Shown: positions 34,665-43,177 of the stretch, one piece after another | Layout of the letters: each line of letters starts with the position of its first letter | Position numbering within the stretch: the first letter of the stretch is position 1 | The notes under the pieces: model-generated | What the model was told of the DNA's origin: nothing | What the model saw: the letters and a program-made list of their open reading frames with translations, nothing else | The model's database searches: none | Assembly (NCBI GenBank): GCA_035626515.1 | Contig: DASPNM010000014.1 | Coordinates: forward strand, 1-64,000 | DNA length: 64,000 bases | Source: DASPNM01 sp035626515 | GTDB taxonomy: Bacteria; Bacteroidota; Bacteroidia; Chitinophagales; Chitinophagaceae | Direction: 5' to 3' | Translations under genes and position numbers: made by a program

Positions 34665-34780
34665 CTGATGAAGTCAGAAGTCGGAAGTCCGGGGCCGGAA
34701 GAAGTCGGAAGACCGAAGACCGATGTCGGAAGAAGCCGGAAGTCGGCAGACGGAAGAAGTCAGAAGAAGTCGGAAAAAGG
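34665..34780. repeat. Degenerate GAAGTCGGAAG-type direct repeats
   Basis: The spacer after the AraC gene opens with many variants of GAAGTCGGAAG and GAAGACCGAAG in tandem. A similar but shorter GTCGGGAGTCAG stretch occurs at 51257-51288. The 309-base spacer holds no plausible gene. Confidence 0.7.
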
Positions 34781-34824
34781 CATTTCCTCCACAACCCACC
34801 CCTCAGATCCCACATCCCTCATCC

Positions 34825-34849
34825 CATGCTTCGACAAGCTCAGCATGAC
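34825..34849. repeat. REP-like palindrome, copy 1 (CTTCGACAAGCTCAG core)
   Basis: CATGCT (34825-34830) and AGCATG (34842-34847) flank the core TCGACAAGCTC. The same core with a different but still paired stem is found at 59128-59152. Confidence 0.75.
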
Positions 34850-34923
34850 AAAAAAGGTTACATCGCCCACATCCCACATCTCACCGCGCACCCCCACCCC
34901 GCACTCCGCATCCCGTGCATTTG

Positions 34924-34954
34924 TTTAGAGTTTAGGGTGGAGGGTTCAGAGTTG
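34924..34954. repeat. Heptamer repeat GTTTAGR (degenerate, about four units)
   Basis: Units GTTTAGA, GTTTAGG, GTGGAGG and GTTCAGA follow in register. They are the complement of the CTAAACC heptamer seen at 51295-51321. Confidence 0.6.
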
Positions 34955-34973
34955 TTCAACACCACATCCCATT

Positions 34974-35474
34974 TCACTTTCCCGTCCGGTAATTCATGAT
35001 ATCCCGGTCAAACAGATACAGCCCGCTCCGGTCATCGCCGATCATCTCAAGCTTGTCGTTCAGGGTGCGCGCCACGCGCTCTTCTTCGATCTGCTCGTTC
35101 ACATACCACTGCAAAAAGTTGTGCGTCGCGTAGTCTTTTTCGGTGAGTGAGAGATTTACGAGGTCGTTGATGCTGTCGCTCACCCGCAGCTCGTGCTTCA
35201 GAAATTCTTCGAACATCCGGCGAAGCGATTGAAAGGTCACCATCGGCTGTTCCAGTGCCGGCACCATGGCAAAGCCGCCCCGCTCATTGATGAAGCGGAT
35301 CAGCTTCAGCATGTGGATGCGTTCCTCGTCCGATTGCTTGTAAAAAAAGTCGGTTACCCCCTGCAGCCCGGGTTGAATTTCAGCCCAGGAAGCCATGGCC
35401 AGATAGGCCTGGGACGATTCTGCTTCCATAGCCACCTGTTTGTTGAGCGCTTCCTGCATCAGTTTGCCCAGCAT
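34974..35474 (-). CDS. ftnA: Ferritin (non-heme, FtnA type)
   Basis: The 166-aa protein is a four-helix ferritin subunit with the ferroxidase ligands in place: Glu17-type EAESSQAYLAMASW, EERIHMLKLIRFINERGG, and QWYVNEQIEEERVA, with a normal length for bacterial FtnA. It oxidises Fe(II) and stores Fe(III) in a 24-mer. It is divergent from a FecA-like receptor gene. A perfect inverted repeat TTTGATT-N6-AATCAAA lies 9-29 bases upstream of its ATG and may bind an iron- or redox-responsive regulator. Confidence 0.95.
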   Translation of the reverse strand: MLGKLMQEALNKQVAMEAESSQAYLAMASWAEIQPGLQGVTDFFYKQSDEERIHMLKLIRFINERGGFAMVPALEQPMVTFQSLRRMFEEFLKHELRVSDSINDLVNLSLTEKDYATHNFLQWYVNEQIEEERVARTLNDKLEMIGDDRSGLYLFDRDIMNYRTGK

Positions 35475-35483
35475 AAAACGAAG

Positions 35484-35503
35484 TTTGATTGAAGATAATC
35501 AAA
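35484..35503. promoter_or_regulatory. Inverted repeat upstream of ferritin (possible operator)
   Basis: TTTGATT (35484-35490), 6-base spacer, AATCAAA (35497-35503): perfect 7-bp half-sites in the ferritin/FecA-like intergenic region. No strong match to a known Fur or DtxR consensus can be claimed. Confidence 0.5.
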
Positions 35504-35612
35504 TCCGCCGCAATATGTCCTGCGCCGGATCACGCGATTTTTCCTGATCCCGTAAATCGTTTTTTCTCTTTCCGTAATAGCTCATTTCCTGCACCGCAGA
35601 GCTTTGCGGGCC

Positions 35613-37796
35613 ATGAAGAAAGTATCCAAACCTCTTGAAAGGGCGGCGATCGCCCTGTTGCTTGTCTTAACGGCAGGTTCCGTCGCCGCACAGGATGACT
35701 CTGCTGCTGCCGTGCACAAATACCTCCCGGATATTACCGTTGTGGGACGGCACAGCAAAAGCGATTACCAGCAGATGCCCGAAGTGGTGGGCGTGAGCAT
35801 CTACGCCGGAAAGAAAAATGCCCTGATCGTGCTGGACAATGTGCAGGGAAATGTGGTTACCAATAACATGCGGCAGGTGCTCGCAAAGGTGCCGGGCATC
35901 CATGTTTGGGAAAGCGATCCGAGCGGGATACAGATCGGTATTGCGGCCCGTGGCCTGAGCCCGAACCGGAGCTGGGAGTTTAATGTGCGACAGAACGGGT
36001 ACGATATTGCCGCGGACCCGTTTGGGTACCCGGAAGCCTACTATAACCCCCAATTACAGGCAGTGCAACGCATTGAGGTGGTACGCGGACACGGCTCCCT
36101 GCAGTACGGCCCGCAGTTCGGGGGACTGGTAAACTATATTCTTCGCAACGGGAGTGAGATCAACCTGCCTTTCGAGTTCGAAACACAACAGACGATCGGC
36201 AGCAACGGATTATTCAACAGCTACAATGCCCTCGGCGGAGAGCGAAAAAATTTTCATTACTATACTTTTTTTGACCATCGGAACGGCAACGGCTGGCGTG
36301 AGAACAGCCGGTATTATACCAACTCAGGGTTCGCCACATTTACTTACAAGCTGCACCCACGGCTTTCGCTTTCCGTGGAAATCATGCGCTACCAAATGCG
36401 CAGCCAGCAGCCGGGTGGTGCTACCGACTCCATGCTTTATGCGAACGCGCGAAAAAGCCTGCGCAGCCGCAATTGGTTTGACATCACCTGGACTACGCCG
36501 GCGCTGATCCTGAATTACCGGCTCAGCGAAAAAGCGAAGTGGAACACAAAGCTGTTTGCCACACTCGGCGACCGGAACAGCGTGGGCTTCCTGCAATCCA
36601 TTACCGTGAAGGACAGTATCAATGCTTCCACGCTCAACTACAATTCCAGGGAGGTGCTGATCGACAATTACAGAAACTACGGCATGGAAAGCCGGTTGCT
36701 GTTCGAATACGCAAAGCATACTTTTTCAGGAGGCATTCGGCTGTATACCGGCACCACGCATCGCCGTTCCGGTCGCGGCACTACGGGTACGGACTACGAC
36801 TTTACCGTAACAGGCGGCTTTCAGCGCGACATTGATTTCGATTCGCGCAACGCCGCGGTCTTTGCGGAGAATATTTTCCGTCTCACCAAAAAACTGATCA
36901 TCGTTCCTGGCATTCGCTGGGAGTGGCTGGAAGGAGCTGCATCCGGGATCAACAATACGATAAACGGAGTTCCCCAGTACCTGCAGAACGTGCGCCGCAG
37001 CCGCGGCTTCCTGCTCATGGGTGCAGGAGCCGAATTCCATATTGGCAACACGGAGGTCTATGCCAACTTCACGCAGGCTTACCGCCCGATCCAGTTCGCT
37101 AACCTGCAGGCTCCGCCGACGACTGATGTCGTGGATCCCTACCTGGAGGACGCTAAAGGATACAACGCTGACCTGGGATACCGGGGCAAGCTGAAGGATT
37201 ATCTGCAGTTTGATCTCAGCGGCTACTACCTGAACTACGACAACCGCATCGGAACCGTCACTGTGAACGGCGTGCGCTTGATCACGAACGTCGGGGGAAG
37301 CATCAGCAGGGGAATTGAAGCTTATGTCGAGTTCAACCCGGCGCGCGCTTTCGGCCGTTCCCGTAAGGCAGACCTGATCGTATTTGGATCATATGCTTAT
37401 ACCCTTGCAAAATATGACAGCGATCACAAGGACGCGGCAACAAAAGGAAAACGCGTGGAGAATGCGCCGGAACATATCTTTCGCGGCGGTATATCGGCGG
37501 GGTACAAGTCCGCGCTCGTTACCCTGCAGCTGAGCTACGTAGGGGAAACATTCAGCGATGCAAACAACACCCTCTCTCCAGCCGCAAACGGAAATGTGGG
37601 CCTGATCCCATCGTATACCCTCACCGATCTGACCGCAAGCTACAAGCTGACAAAGATGGTTAACCTGAAAGCCGGCATCAACAATCTTTTCGACGTTCGC
37701 TATTTCACACGCCGGGCCGGAGGTTATCCCGGCCCGGGCGCGCTTGCCGGCGATGGCCGCACTGTTTTTCTCAGCGTCGGCGCGCGGATCCGCTGA
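35613..37796 (+). CDS. TonB-dependent outer-membrane receptor, FecA-like
   Basis: The 727-aa protein has a signal peptide ending in SVAAQ, a plug domain (PDITVVGR, VLAKVPGIHVWESD, IAARGLSPNRSWEFNVRQNGY, VEVVRGHGSLQYGPQFGG pattern) and a long beta-barrel with a C-terminal strand FLSVGARIR. It has no N-terminal signalling (STN) domain and no carboxypeptidase-like domain. The plug resembles the ferric-dicitrate FecA group, so iron-siderophore or iron-citrate uptake is likely but not certain. The ATG at 35613 matches the signal peptide; an upstream TTG at 35604 is less likely. It is divergent from ferritin, which supports an iron role. Confidence 0.88.
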   Translation: MKKVSKPLERAAIALLLVLTAGSVAAQDDSAAAVHKYLPDITVVGRHSKSDYQQMPEVVGVSIYAGKKNALIVLDNVQGNVVTNNMRQVLAKVPGIHVWESDPSGIQIGIAARGLSPNRSWEFNVRQNGYDIAADPFGYPEAYYNPQLQAVQRIEVVRGHGSLQYGPQFGGLVNYILRNGSEINLPFEFETQQTIGSNGLFNSYNALGGERKNFHYYTFFDHRNGNGWRENSRYYTNSGFATFTYKLHPRLSLSVEIMRYQMRSQQPGGATDSMLYANARKSLRSRNWFDITWTTPALILNYRLSEKAKWNTKLFATLGDRNSVGFLQSITVKDSINASTLNYNSREVLIDNYRNYGMESRLLFEYAKHTFSGGIRLYTGTTHRRSGRGTTGTDYDFTVTGGFQRDIDFDSRNAAVFAENIFRLTKKLIIVPGIRWEWLEGAASGINNTINGVPQYLQNVRRSRGFLLMGAGAEFHIGNTEVYANFTQAYRPIQFANLQAPPTTDVVDPYLEDAKGYNADLGYRGKLKDYLQFDLSGYYLNYDNRIGTVTVNGVRLITNVGGSISRGIEAYVEFNPARAFGRSRKADLIVFGSYAYTLAKYDSDHKDAATKGKRVENAPEHIFRGGISAGYKSALVTLQLSYVGETFSDANNTLSPAANGNVGLIPSYTLTDLTASYKLTKMVNLKAGINNLFDVRYFTRRAGGYPGPGALAGDGRTVFLSVGARIR

Positions 37797-38069
37797 TGAA
37801 CCTGGGCGTTCAATCGGTGACTGACGCGATTTCCCAGACGCCGCCGGCGATTCACCGGCGAAAAATGAAATGGGCATTATGAAGTAATATCATCGCGGCC
37901 CTACGTTTTTGGCTACCGCCCGGATAAAGTAAAAGTATCGACCAGCGCTGTTGCACTTCCCGTTGCATGTTTCAGCCAGGCCGAACTTTGAAATGTAACA
38001 CGTCCTAACATCAATCCAAACCTGTTTTTCGGGGCTGCTTTTGCTTCTCATGCCGCTGCGTGATTTCCT
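37797..38069. other. Intergenic region between the FecA-like gene and ileS
   Basis: Contains one strong hairpin CGCCGG/CCGGCG (37842-37847 and 37855-37860, 7-base loop) followed by A5 rather than T, so it is not a forward terminator. Nothing else recognisable is seen before the ileS promoter. Confidence 0.4.
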
Positions 38070-38077
38070 TAACTTTG
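38070..38077 (+). promoter_or_regulatory. -7 promoter box for ileS
   Basis: Exact TAnnTTTG (TAACTTTG), 9 bases before the ATG at 38087, leaving a leader of about six bases. Confidence 0.7.
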
Positions 38078-38086
38078 CCCACTTTT

Positions 38087-41000
38087 ATGAGTGCGAAATA
38101 CCGGGAATTTTCGGAGTTGGACCTGCCTGCTATCGAGCGTGAGATCCTGGCGGCGTGGAGAGACGAAAAGGCTTTCGAAAAGAGCGTGGAGCTGCGCGAA
38201 GGACGCGATCCATTTGTGTTTTACGAGGGGCCACCCAGTGCAAACGGCCTGCCGGGTATCCATCATGTGATCTCCCGTACGATCAAGGACCTCGTGTGCC
38301 GCTACAAGACTATGCGCGGCTTCCAGGTGAAACGGAAGGGGGGATGGGATACCCACGGGCTTCCCGTAGAGCTGGGCGTTGAAAAAGAGCTCGGCATCAC
38401 GCGTGATGATATCGGCAAAAAGATCTCGGTGGAAGAATACAACCGCAAATGCCGGGAGGCCGTGCTGCGGTATAAGGACAAATGGGACGAGCTGACTCTC
38501 AAGATGGGTTATTGGGTCGATCTGGAGCGTCCTTACATCACATTCGAGAATAATTACATCGAAACACTTTGGTGGTTGCTCAGGCAGCTTTACGACAAAG
38601 GACTTCTCTACGAAAGCGTGAGCATCCAGCCTTACTCCCCGGCCGCCGGAACCGGGCTCAGCTCGCATGAATTGAACCAGCCGGGGTGTTACCGCAATGT
38701 AAAAGACACGTCCGTGGTGGCCATGTTCCGCGCAAAGGACAATGAGCGGTCCCGTTTTCTTTTTGAGGCGGCCGCGGGAAGGGAAGTGTTTTTGCTTGCA
38801 TGGACCACAACCCCCTGGACGCTTCCGGCAAATCTGGGATTAACTGTCGGGCCCGATATTGACTATGTGCTGGTGAATACGTTCAATCCCTACACCCATC
38901 AGCCTGTTGCCGTGGTGCTGGCCCGCGCGCTGGTTTCGCGCTTTTTGCCTGAGGAAGGCCGGGACGCGGACCTTTCCACTTACAATGCGAGCGGTAAGGC
39001 GCCGCTTCCGTGGAAGGAAGTCGCAGGGATGAAAGGCAGTGAGCTGGAAAGAATAACATACGAGCAGCTGCTCCCGTTCGAAGCAAATCATACGGATAAT
39101 CCCAACGCGTTTCACGTACTCGTCGGAGATTTTGTTACCACCGAAGAAGGGACTGGAATCGTGCACACAGCCCCGGCATTCGGCGCCGACGACTTCCGCA
39201 TCGGGAAAAAGTATGATATCGGCATGCTCACCATGGTGGACAGGGAAGGGAAGTTTGTGGACGGGCTGGGGGAGTTCAGCAACCGCTACGTAAAAGACTA
39301 TCGTGACGCAAAGGATTATGCCGACGTAAATGTCGACATCGCGGTGAAGCTGAAAAAGGAGAATCGGGCTTTTCGCGTCGAGAAATACGAACACAGTTAC
39401 CCGCATTGCTGGCGCACCGACAAGCCGGTGCTGTATTATCCGCTTGATGCCTGGTTCATCCGCACCACCGCGCTGAAAGACCGGATGATCGAGCTGAACC
39501 GCACGATACGCTGGAAGCCCAGGTCCACCGGCGAAGGAAGATTTGGAAACTGGCTTGAGAATATGGTCGACTGGAACCTGAGCCGCAGCCGCTTCTGGGG
39601 AACGCCGCTTCCGGTCTGGAAGACCGAAGATGGCAGCGAGGAGATTTGCATCGGTTCTATTGACGAACTGAATGAACGGATCCGGAAAGCCAACGAGGTG
39701 CTGGGGCCGGAAGTGAACCAGAATTATTTGCACGGAGGAATCCTGGATTTGCACAAGCCTTATGTGGACGAGATTGTGCTGGTGAGCGATTCCGGAAAAC
39801 CGATGAAACGCGTGCCCGACCTGATTGATGTCTGGTTCGATAGCGGAGCAATGCCTTACGCGCAATGGCACTTCCCGTTCGAGAATCGCGAGGAATTCGA
39901 GCGGTCTTTCCCCGCCGATTTCATCGCTGAAGGAGTGGACCAGACCCGTGGGTGGTTTTATACGCTCCACGCCATTGCGGTGCTGGTATTCGATTCGGTC
40001 GCCTACCGAACCTGCATTTCCAACGGACTGGTGCTGGACAGGAACGGGAACAAGATGAGCAAACGCCTTGGGAATGTTGTAGATCCTTTCCGGACCATTG
40101 ACCAGTTCGGAGCGGATGCCACGCGCTGGTACCTGGTGACGAACGCCTCTCCCTGGGAAAATATGAAATTCGACCTGGAAGGCATTCGTGAGGTGCAGCG
40201 AAAATTCTTTGGTACGTTGTACAACACCTACCAGTTTTTCGCGCTGTACGCGAACGTGGACGGATTTGCATTTCGCGAAGCGTACATTCCGGTGAAGCAG
40301 CGTCCCGAAATTGACCGGTGGGTTTTGTCTGCTTTGAACACGCTGGTTCGGCAAGTACAGCTGCATATGGAAGACTATGAGCCCACGCAGGCGGGACGCC
40401 TTGTCGAGGATTTCGTAGACGAGCAGCTGAGCAACTGGTACGTGCGGCTCTGCCGTCGCCGGTTTTGGAAAGGCGAGTACGAACGCGACAAGCTCTGCGC
40501 TTATCAAACGCTTTATGAGTGCCTCGAAACTGTGACGCGCCTGATCGCGCCGATTTCACCTTTTTTCAGTGACGCGATCTTCCGCAACCTGAATGCCGTT
40601 ACTGTGCGATTTGACGCCGCTTCCGTGCATCACCTGGATTACCCCGTACCGGATGAATCGATTGTAGATCCCGACCTCGAGGAAAGAATGAAGCTTGCGC
40701 AGGATGCGTCTTCGCTGGTGCTATCGTTGCGAAAGAAAGTAAACATCAAAGTGAGACAGCCGCTGCAAAAAGTGCTGATCCCCGTGCTGGGCGACCGGGT
40801 GCGCGAACAGTTCGAAAAAGTGGAAGACCTGATACGGGCGGAAGTGAACGTGAAAGGGATTGAATATCTGGATCCAGACAACACGTTCATAAAAAAGAAG
40901 ATCAGGCCGAATTTCAGCGCGCTGGGAAAAAAGCTTGGACCCCGCATGAAAGCTGTGACGGCCGCGCTCGCACAATTCGGTCAGGAAGAGATCGCGCGCT

Positions 41001-41416
41001 TCGAACGGGAGGGATTTTATAATTTGTCAATTGATGGCGAACCCGTAATATTACAGCTTTCCGAAGTCGAGATCAGCAGTGAGGACATCCCGGGCTGGAC
41101 GGTTGCCAACAAAGGCGATCTGACCGTGGCCCTGGACATCACGGTTACCCCCGAACTGGAGGCTGAAGGGAACGCCCGCGAGTTCGTGAATCGTATCCAG
41201 AAGATCCGCAAGGAGAGTGGATTTGAGCTCACTGACCGCATCGAAGTGAAGGTGGCTGCCCCCAATGGCTTGAGGAATTCGCTGGCTCAGTTTAATGCCT
41301 ATATTTGCGCCGAAATTCTGGCGGACAGACTGGAAATATTGCCTGATATTCAAGGAGGTACTGAGATCGAAGTGAATGACGTATCACTGAAAGTGATTGT
41401 TTCAAAAAAAGGGTAA
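38087..41416 (+). CDS. ileS: Isoleucyl-tRNA synthetase
   Basis: The 1109-aa class I synthetase charges tRNA-Ile. The HIGH region appears as GLPGIHHVISRTIKD near residues 54-68, the form shared with eukaryote-like IleRS, and the KMSKS loop as KMSKRLGN near residue 656. The editing domain (GDFVTTEEGTGIVHTAPAFG) is present. The long C-terminus without a zinc finger and the HH signature fit the mupirocin-resistant class, which is inference from the family. The ATG at 38087 is set by the nearby -7 box; the frame upstream would begin inside the promoter. Three bases separate its stop from the next gene, so they form an operon. Confidence 0.97.
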   Translation: MSAKYREFSELDLPAIEREILAAWRDEKAFEKSVELREGRDPFVFYEGPPSANGLPGIHHVISRTIKDLVCRYKTMRGFQVKRKGGWDTHGLPVELGVEKELGITRDDIGKKISVEEYNRKCREAVLRYKDKWDELTLKMGYWVDLERPYITFENNYIETLWWLLRQLYDKGLLYESVSIQPYSPAAGTGLSSHELNQPGCYRNVKDTSVVAMFRAKDNERSRFLFEAAAGREVFLLAWTTTPWTLPANLGLTVGPDIDYVLVNTFNPYTHQPVAVVLARALVSRFLPEEGRDADLSTYNASGKAPLPWKEVAGMKGSELERITYEQLLPFEANHTDNPNAFHVLVGDFVTTEEGTGIVHTAPAFGADDFRIGKKYDIGMLTMVDREGKFVDGLGEFSNRYVKDYRDAKDYADVNVDIAVKLKKENRAFRVEKYEHSYPHCWRTDKPVLYYPLDAWFIRTTALKDRMIELNRTIRWKPRSTGEGRFGNWLENMVDWNLSRSRFWGTPLPVWKTEDGSEEICIGSIDELNERIRKANEVLGPEVNQNYLHGGILDLHKPYVDEIVLVSDSGKPMKRVPDLIDVWFDSGAMPYAQWHFPFENREEFERSFPADFIAEGVDQTRGWFYTLHAIAVLVFDSVAYRTCISNGLVLDRNGNKMSKRLGNVVDPFRTIDQFGADATRWYLVTNASPWENMKFDLEGIREVQRKFFGTLYNTYQFFALYANVDGFAFREAYIPVKQRPEIDRWVLSALNTLVRQVQLHMEDYEPTQAGRLVEDFVDEQLSNWYVRLCRRRFWKGEYERDKLCAYQTLYECLETVTRLIAPISPFFSDAIFRNLNAVTVRFDAASVHHLDYPVPDESIVDPDLEERMKLAQDASSLVLSLRKKVNIKVRQPLQKVLIPVLGDRVREQFEKVEDLIRAEVNVKGIEYLDPDNTFIKKKIRPNFSALGKKLGPRMKAVTAALAQFGQEEIARFEREGFYNLSIDGEPVILQLSEVEISSEDIPGWTVANKGDLTVALDITVTPELEAEGNAREFVNRIQKIRKESGFELTDRIEVKVAAPNGLRNSLAQFNAYICAEILADRLEILPDIQGGTEIEVNDVSLKVIVSKKG

Positions 41417-41419
41417 CCA

Positions 41420-42256
41420 ATGGCAACCAAAAAACAAGCCCGCTCCACCAAAACTAAGAAACCAGTCCGCAAACCGGCACGACCGGCGCGGAAAACAGCA
41501 CGGCCTGCGAGGCCCGCCAGGAAAAAAGCAAGCCGCCCTGCTCCGAAAAAAGTTTCAAGACCAGCCGCCAAACCGATAAAGAAAAACTCAACCCAGAAAA
41601 CAAAAAAACCAGTGGCAAAGAAACCTGTGCAGAAACCGAGTAAGCCCGTCAAGGCGGCAAAACCAGTCTCCAAACCTGAAGTACCGGCCCCGAAGAAGCC
41701 GGGATCCGTTGATCCCAAGTCGCTCGTTTCGATTAAACCGAAAGCACGACCGGTGGTGAAAAAAGAACCTCCGAAGCCGACGAAAATCGTAATCCCGAAG
41801 ACTACGACCAAGTCATCGGTGAAATACGAGCCCGAGTTCACCAAATCCGTGCTCGACACCCCGACAGCCTACCAGCACACCGGGCCCACTATGCGTTATT
41901 CCGATGCCGACCTCGCCGAATTCAGGGAGATCATTCAAAGGAAGCTGGATGCTGCGAAAAAAGAATTGAGCTACCTGCAGGGTTTGATCACCCGGAAGGA
42001 TGAGGGCGGCGATATGGATGAGGCGCGCTACATGACCATGGAAGACGGCAGCGTCAGCATGGAGCGGGAGCAGCTCAGCCAGATGGCCAGCCGCCAGATC
42101 ACTTTCATTGATCACCTCGAGAAGGCGATGATGCGCATCGAAAACAAAACCTATGGCATCTGCCGCGTTACCGGGAAACTCATCGACAAGGCGCGCCTGC
42201 GCGCGGTTCCCCATGCCACGCTCAGTATCGAGGCCAAGCAAATGATGAACAAATAA
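41420..42256 (+). CDS. DksA/TraR-like protein fused to a histone-H1-like basic tail
   Basis: Residues 1 to about 130 of the 278 aa are almost only Lys, Pro, Ala, Arg, Ser and Thr (MATKKQARSTKTKKPVRKP and so on), like histone H1 tails. The rest is a TraR/DksA-type coiled coil (EIIQRKLDAAKKELSYLQGL, FIDHLEKAMMRI) ending in the zinc-finger region YGICRVTGKLIDKARLRAVP. Only one of the four zinc cysteines is kept. DksA binds the RNA polymerase secondary channel and, with ppGpp, adjusts transcription of rRNA and other promoters. The basic tail could bind DNA or RNA. It lies three bases after ileS. Confidence 0.88.
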   Translation: MATKKQARSTKTKKPVRKPARPARKTARPARPARKKASRPAPKKVSRPAAKPIKKNSTQKTKKPVAKKPVQKPSKPVKAAKPVSKPEVPAPKKPGSVDPKSLVSIKPKARPVVKKEPPKPTKIVIPKTTTKSSVKYEPEFTKSVLDTPTAYQHTGPTMRYSDADLAEFREIIQRKLDAAKKELSYLQGLITRKDEGGDMDEARYMTMEDGSVSMEREQLSQMASRQITFIDHLEKAMMRIENKTYGICRVTGKLIDKARLRAVPHATLSIEAKQMMNK

Positions 42257-42260
42257 GGCG

Positions 42261-43004
42261 TTATTTCTTTCCGGCGGGAAGGAAAACCTGGAACCCTACG
42301 GCAACCTGGAACCCATGGTTGTTGAATTTTGTGGTGGTTTCATTCTCCCTTCGTTCCTCGATGGTTCCATCGTTGCCGATATCATGAAACGTCGTTCGGG
42401 TGAACGTGTGCCCGGTGTGGGAATAATTATAGCCAATTGAAAAGTCAATTCCTGTGACCGCGCCCACCATTTTTGTGACGCCGAGCTGGAGGCTCGCATT
42501 CCCGAAGAAGCCGCCATTGGAGCTGCCTTCATAGCTGTCTTTATAAGCAGCAGGGCCTGAACCCCCATAAAAAAAACCTTCTGTTTTCAAATTGCTGATT
42601 CCCCCGGATACTGCCGCGTGCGCGAATGGCAGCAGCGTTTTCCCGGAAGAAAAATAATGGCGGAAAAAGCCGCCCACACCCACGTTGAAGCTGTTGTTTT
42701 TATCCCGCTGGTAGGTGGAACCATTTTGCTGAAAGCTCGTGTTGATCCCTTCCGGATTCACCATGAGCGAAACTCCCAGCACCTGGTCGGTGGAAAGAAA
42801 CCAGCCCAGCGCGGGAGAGAGATTAATATCATACTGGCGTGTGCTGGATTGGTTGGTGCCGATCTGCGAGACCTCGATATCGGCGGAGCCGCGGTTATAC
42901 ACGATGCTTCCGATGGAGGACCCGGCCATGCGCATACCCTTGCTGAACTGCGCCCGGCCGGTGAGCGCGGTGAACATCAAAAACAACAGAAACTGTTTTT
43001 TCAT
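42261..43004 (-). CDS. Outer-membrane beta-barrel protein
   Basis: The 247-aa product has a signal peptide (MKKQFLLFLMFTALTGRAQ), so the ATG at 43004 is chosen, and alternating hydrophobic strands such as INLSPALGWFLSTDQVLGVSL and FNVGVGGFFRHYFSSGKTLLPFAHAAV, ending in GFQVAVGFQVFLPAGKK. This is the pattern of small porin-like beta-barrels (OmpW/outer-membrane-protein-beta-barrel group). Function is unknown. An exact -7 box lies 21 bases upstream. It is convergent with the DksA-like gene with four bases between stops. Confidence 0.8.
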   Translation of the reverse strand: MKKQFLLFLMFTALTGRAQFSKGMRMAGSSIGSIVYNRGSADIEVSQIGTNQSSTRQYDINLSPALGWFLSTDQVLGVSLMVNPEGINTSFQQNGSTYQRDKNNSFNVGVGGFFRHYFSSGKTLLPFAHAAVSGGISNLKTEGFFYGGSGPAAYKDSYEGSSNGGFFGNASLQLGVTKMVGAVTGIDFSIGYNYSHTGHTFTRTTFHDIGNDGTIEERRENETTTKFNNHGFQVAVGFQVFLPAGKK

Positions 43005-43025
43005 AAGCTCGGTCTGGGTGAAAAA

Positions 43026-43033
43026 CAAATATA
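43026..43033 (-). promoter_or_regulatory. -7 promoter box for the beta-barrel gene
   Basis: The reverse strand reads TATATTTG, an exact TAnnTTTG match, 21 bases before the ATG. Confidence 0.7.
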
Positions 43034-43177
43034 GGACGGCAGTACGCGGGGAAGGATTATTTTTTGCCGTTATCCACAACGATTTATTTTTTTTCCTATA
43101 ATTTTAAATGCTGGTGCGGAATAAAGTGAAATTCCTTACTTTTAAAACCGAAACCAATCACAGCCAAATTAACTATT

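Noticed and set aside
34665..34780. CRISPR array
   Set aside because: Repeats are short, degenerate and without unique spacers of constant length; no cas gene is present.
34668..34928. 86-codon frame after the AraC gene
   Set aside because: It only translates the repeats and REP-like palindrome; composition is low-complexity.
37842..37860. Terminator after the FecA-like gene
   Set aside because: The hairpin is good but is followed by A residues, not T, on the forward strand.
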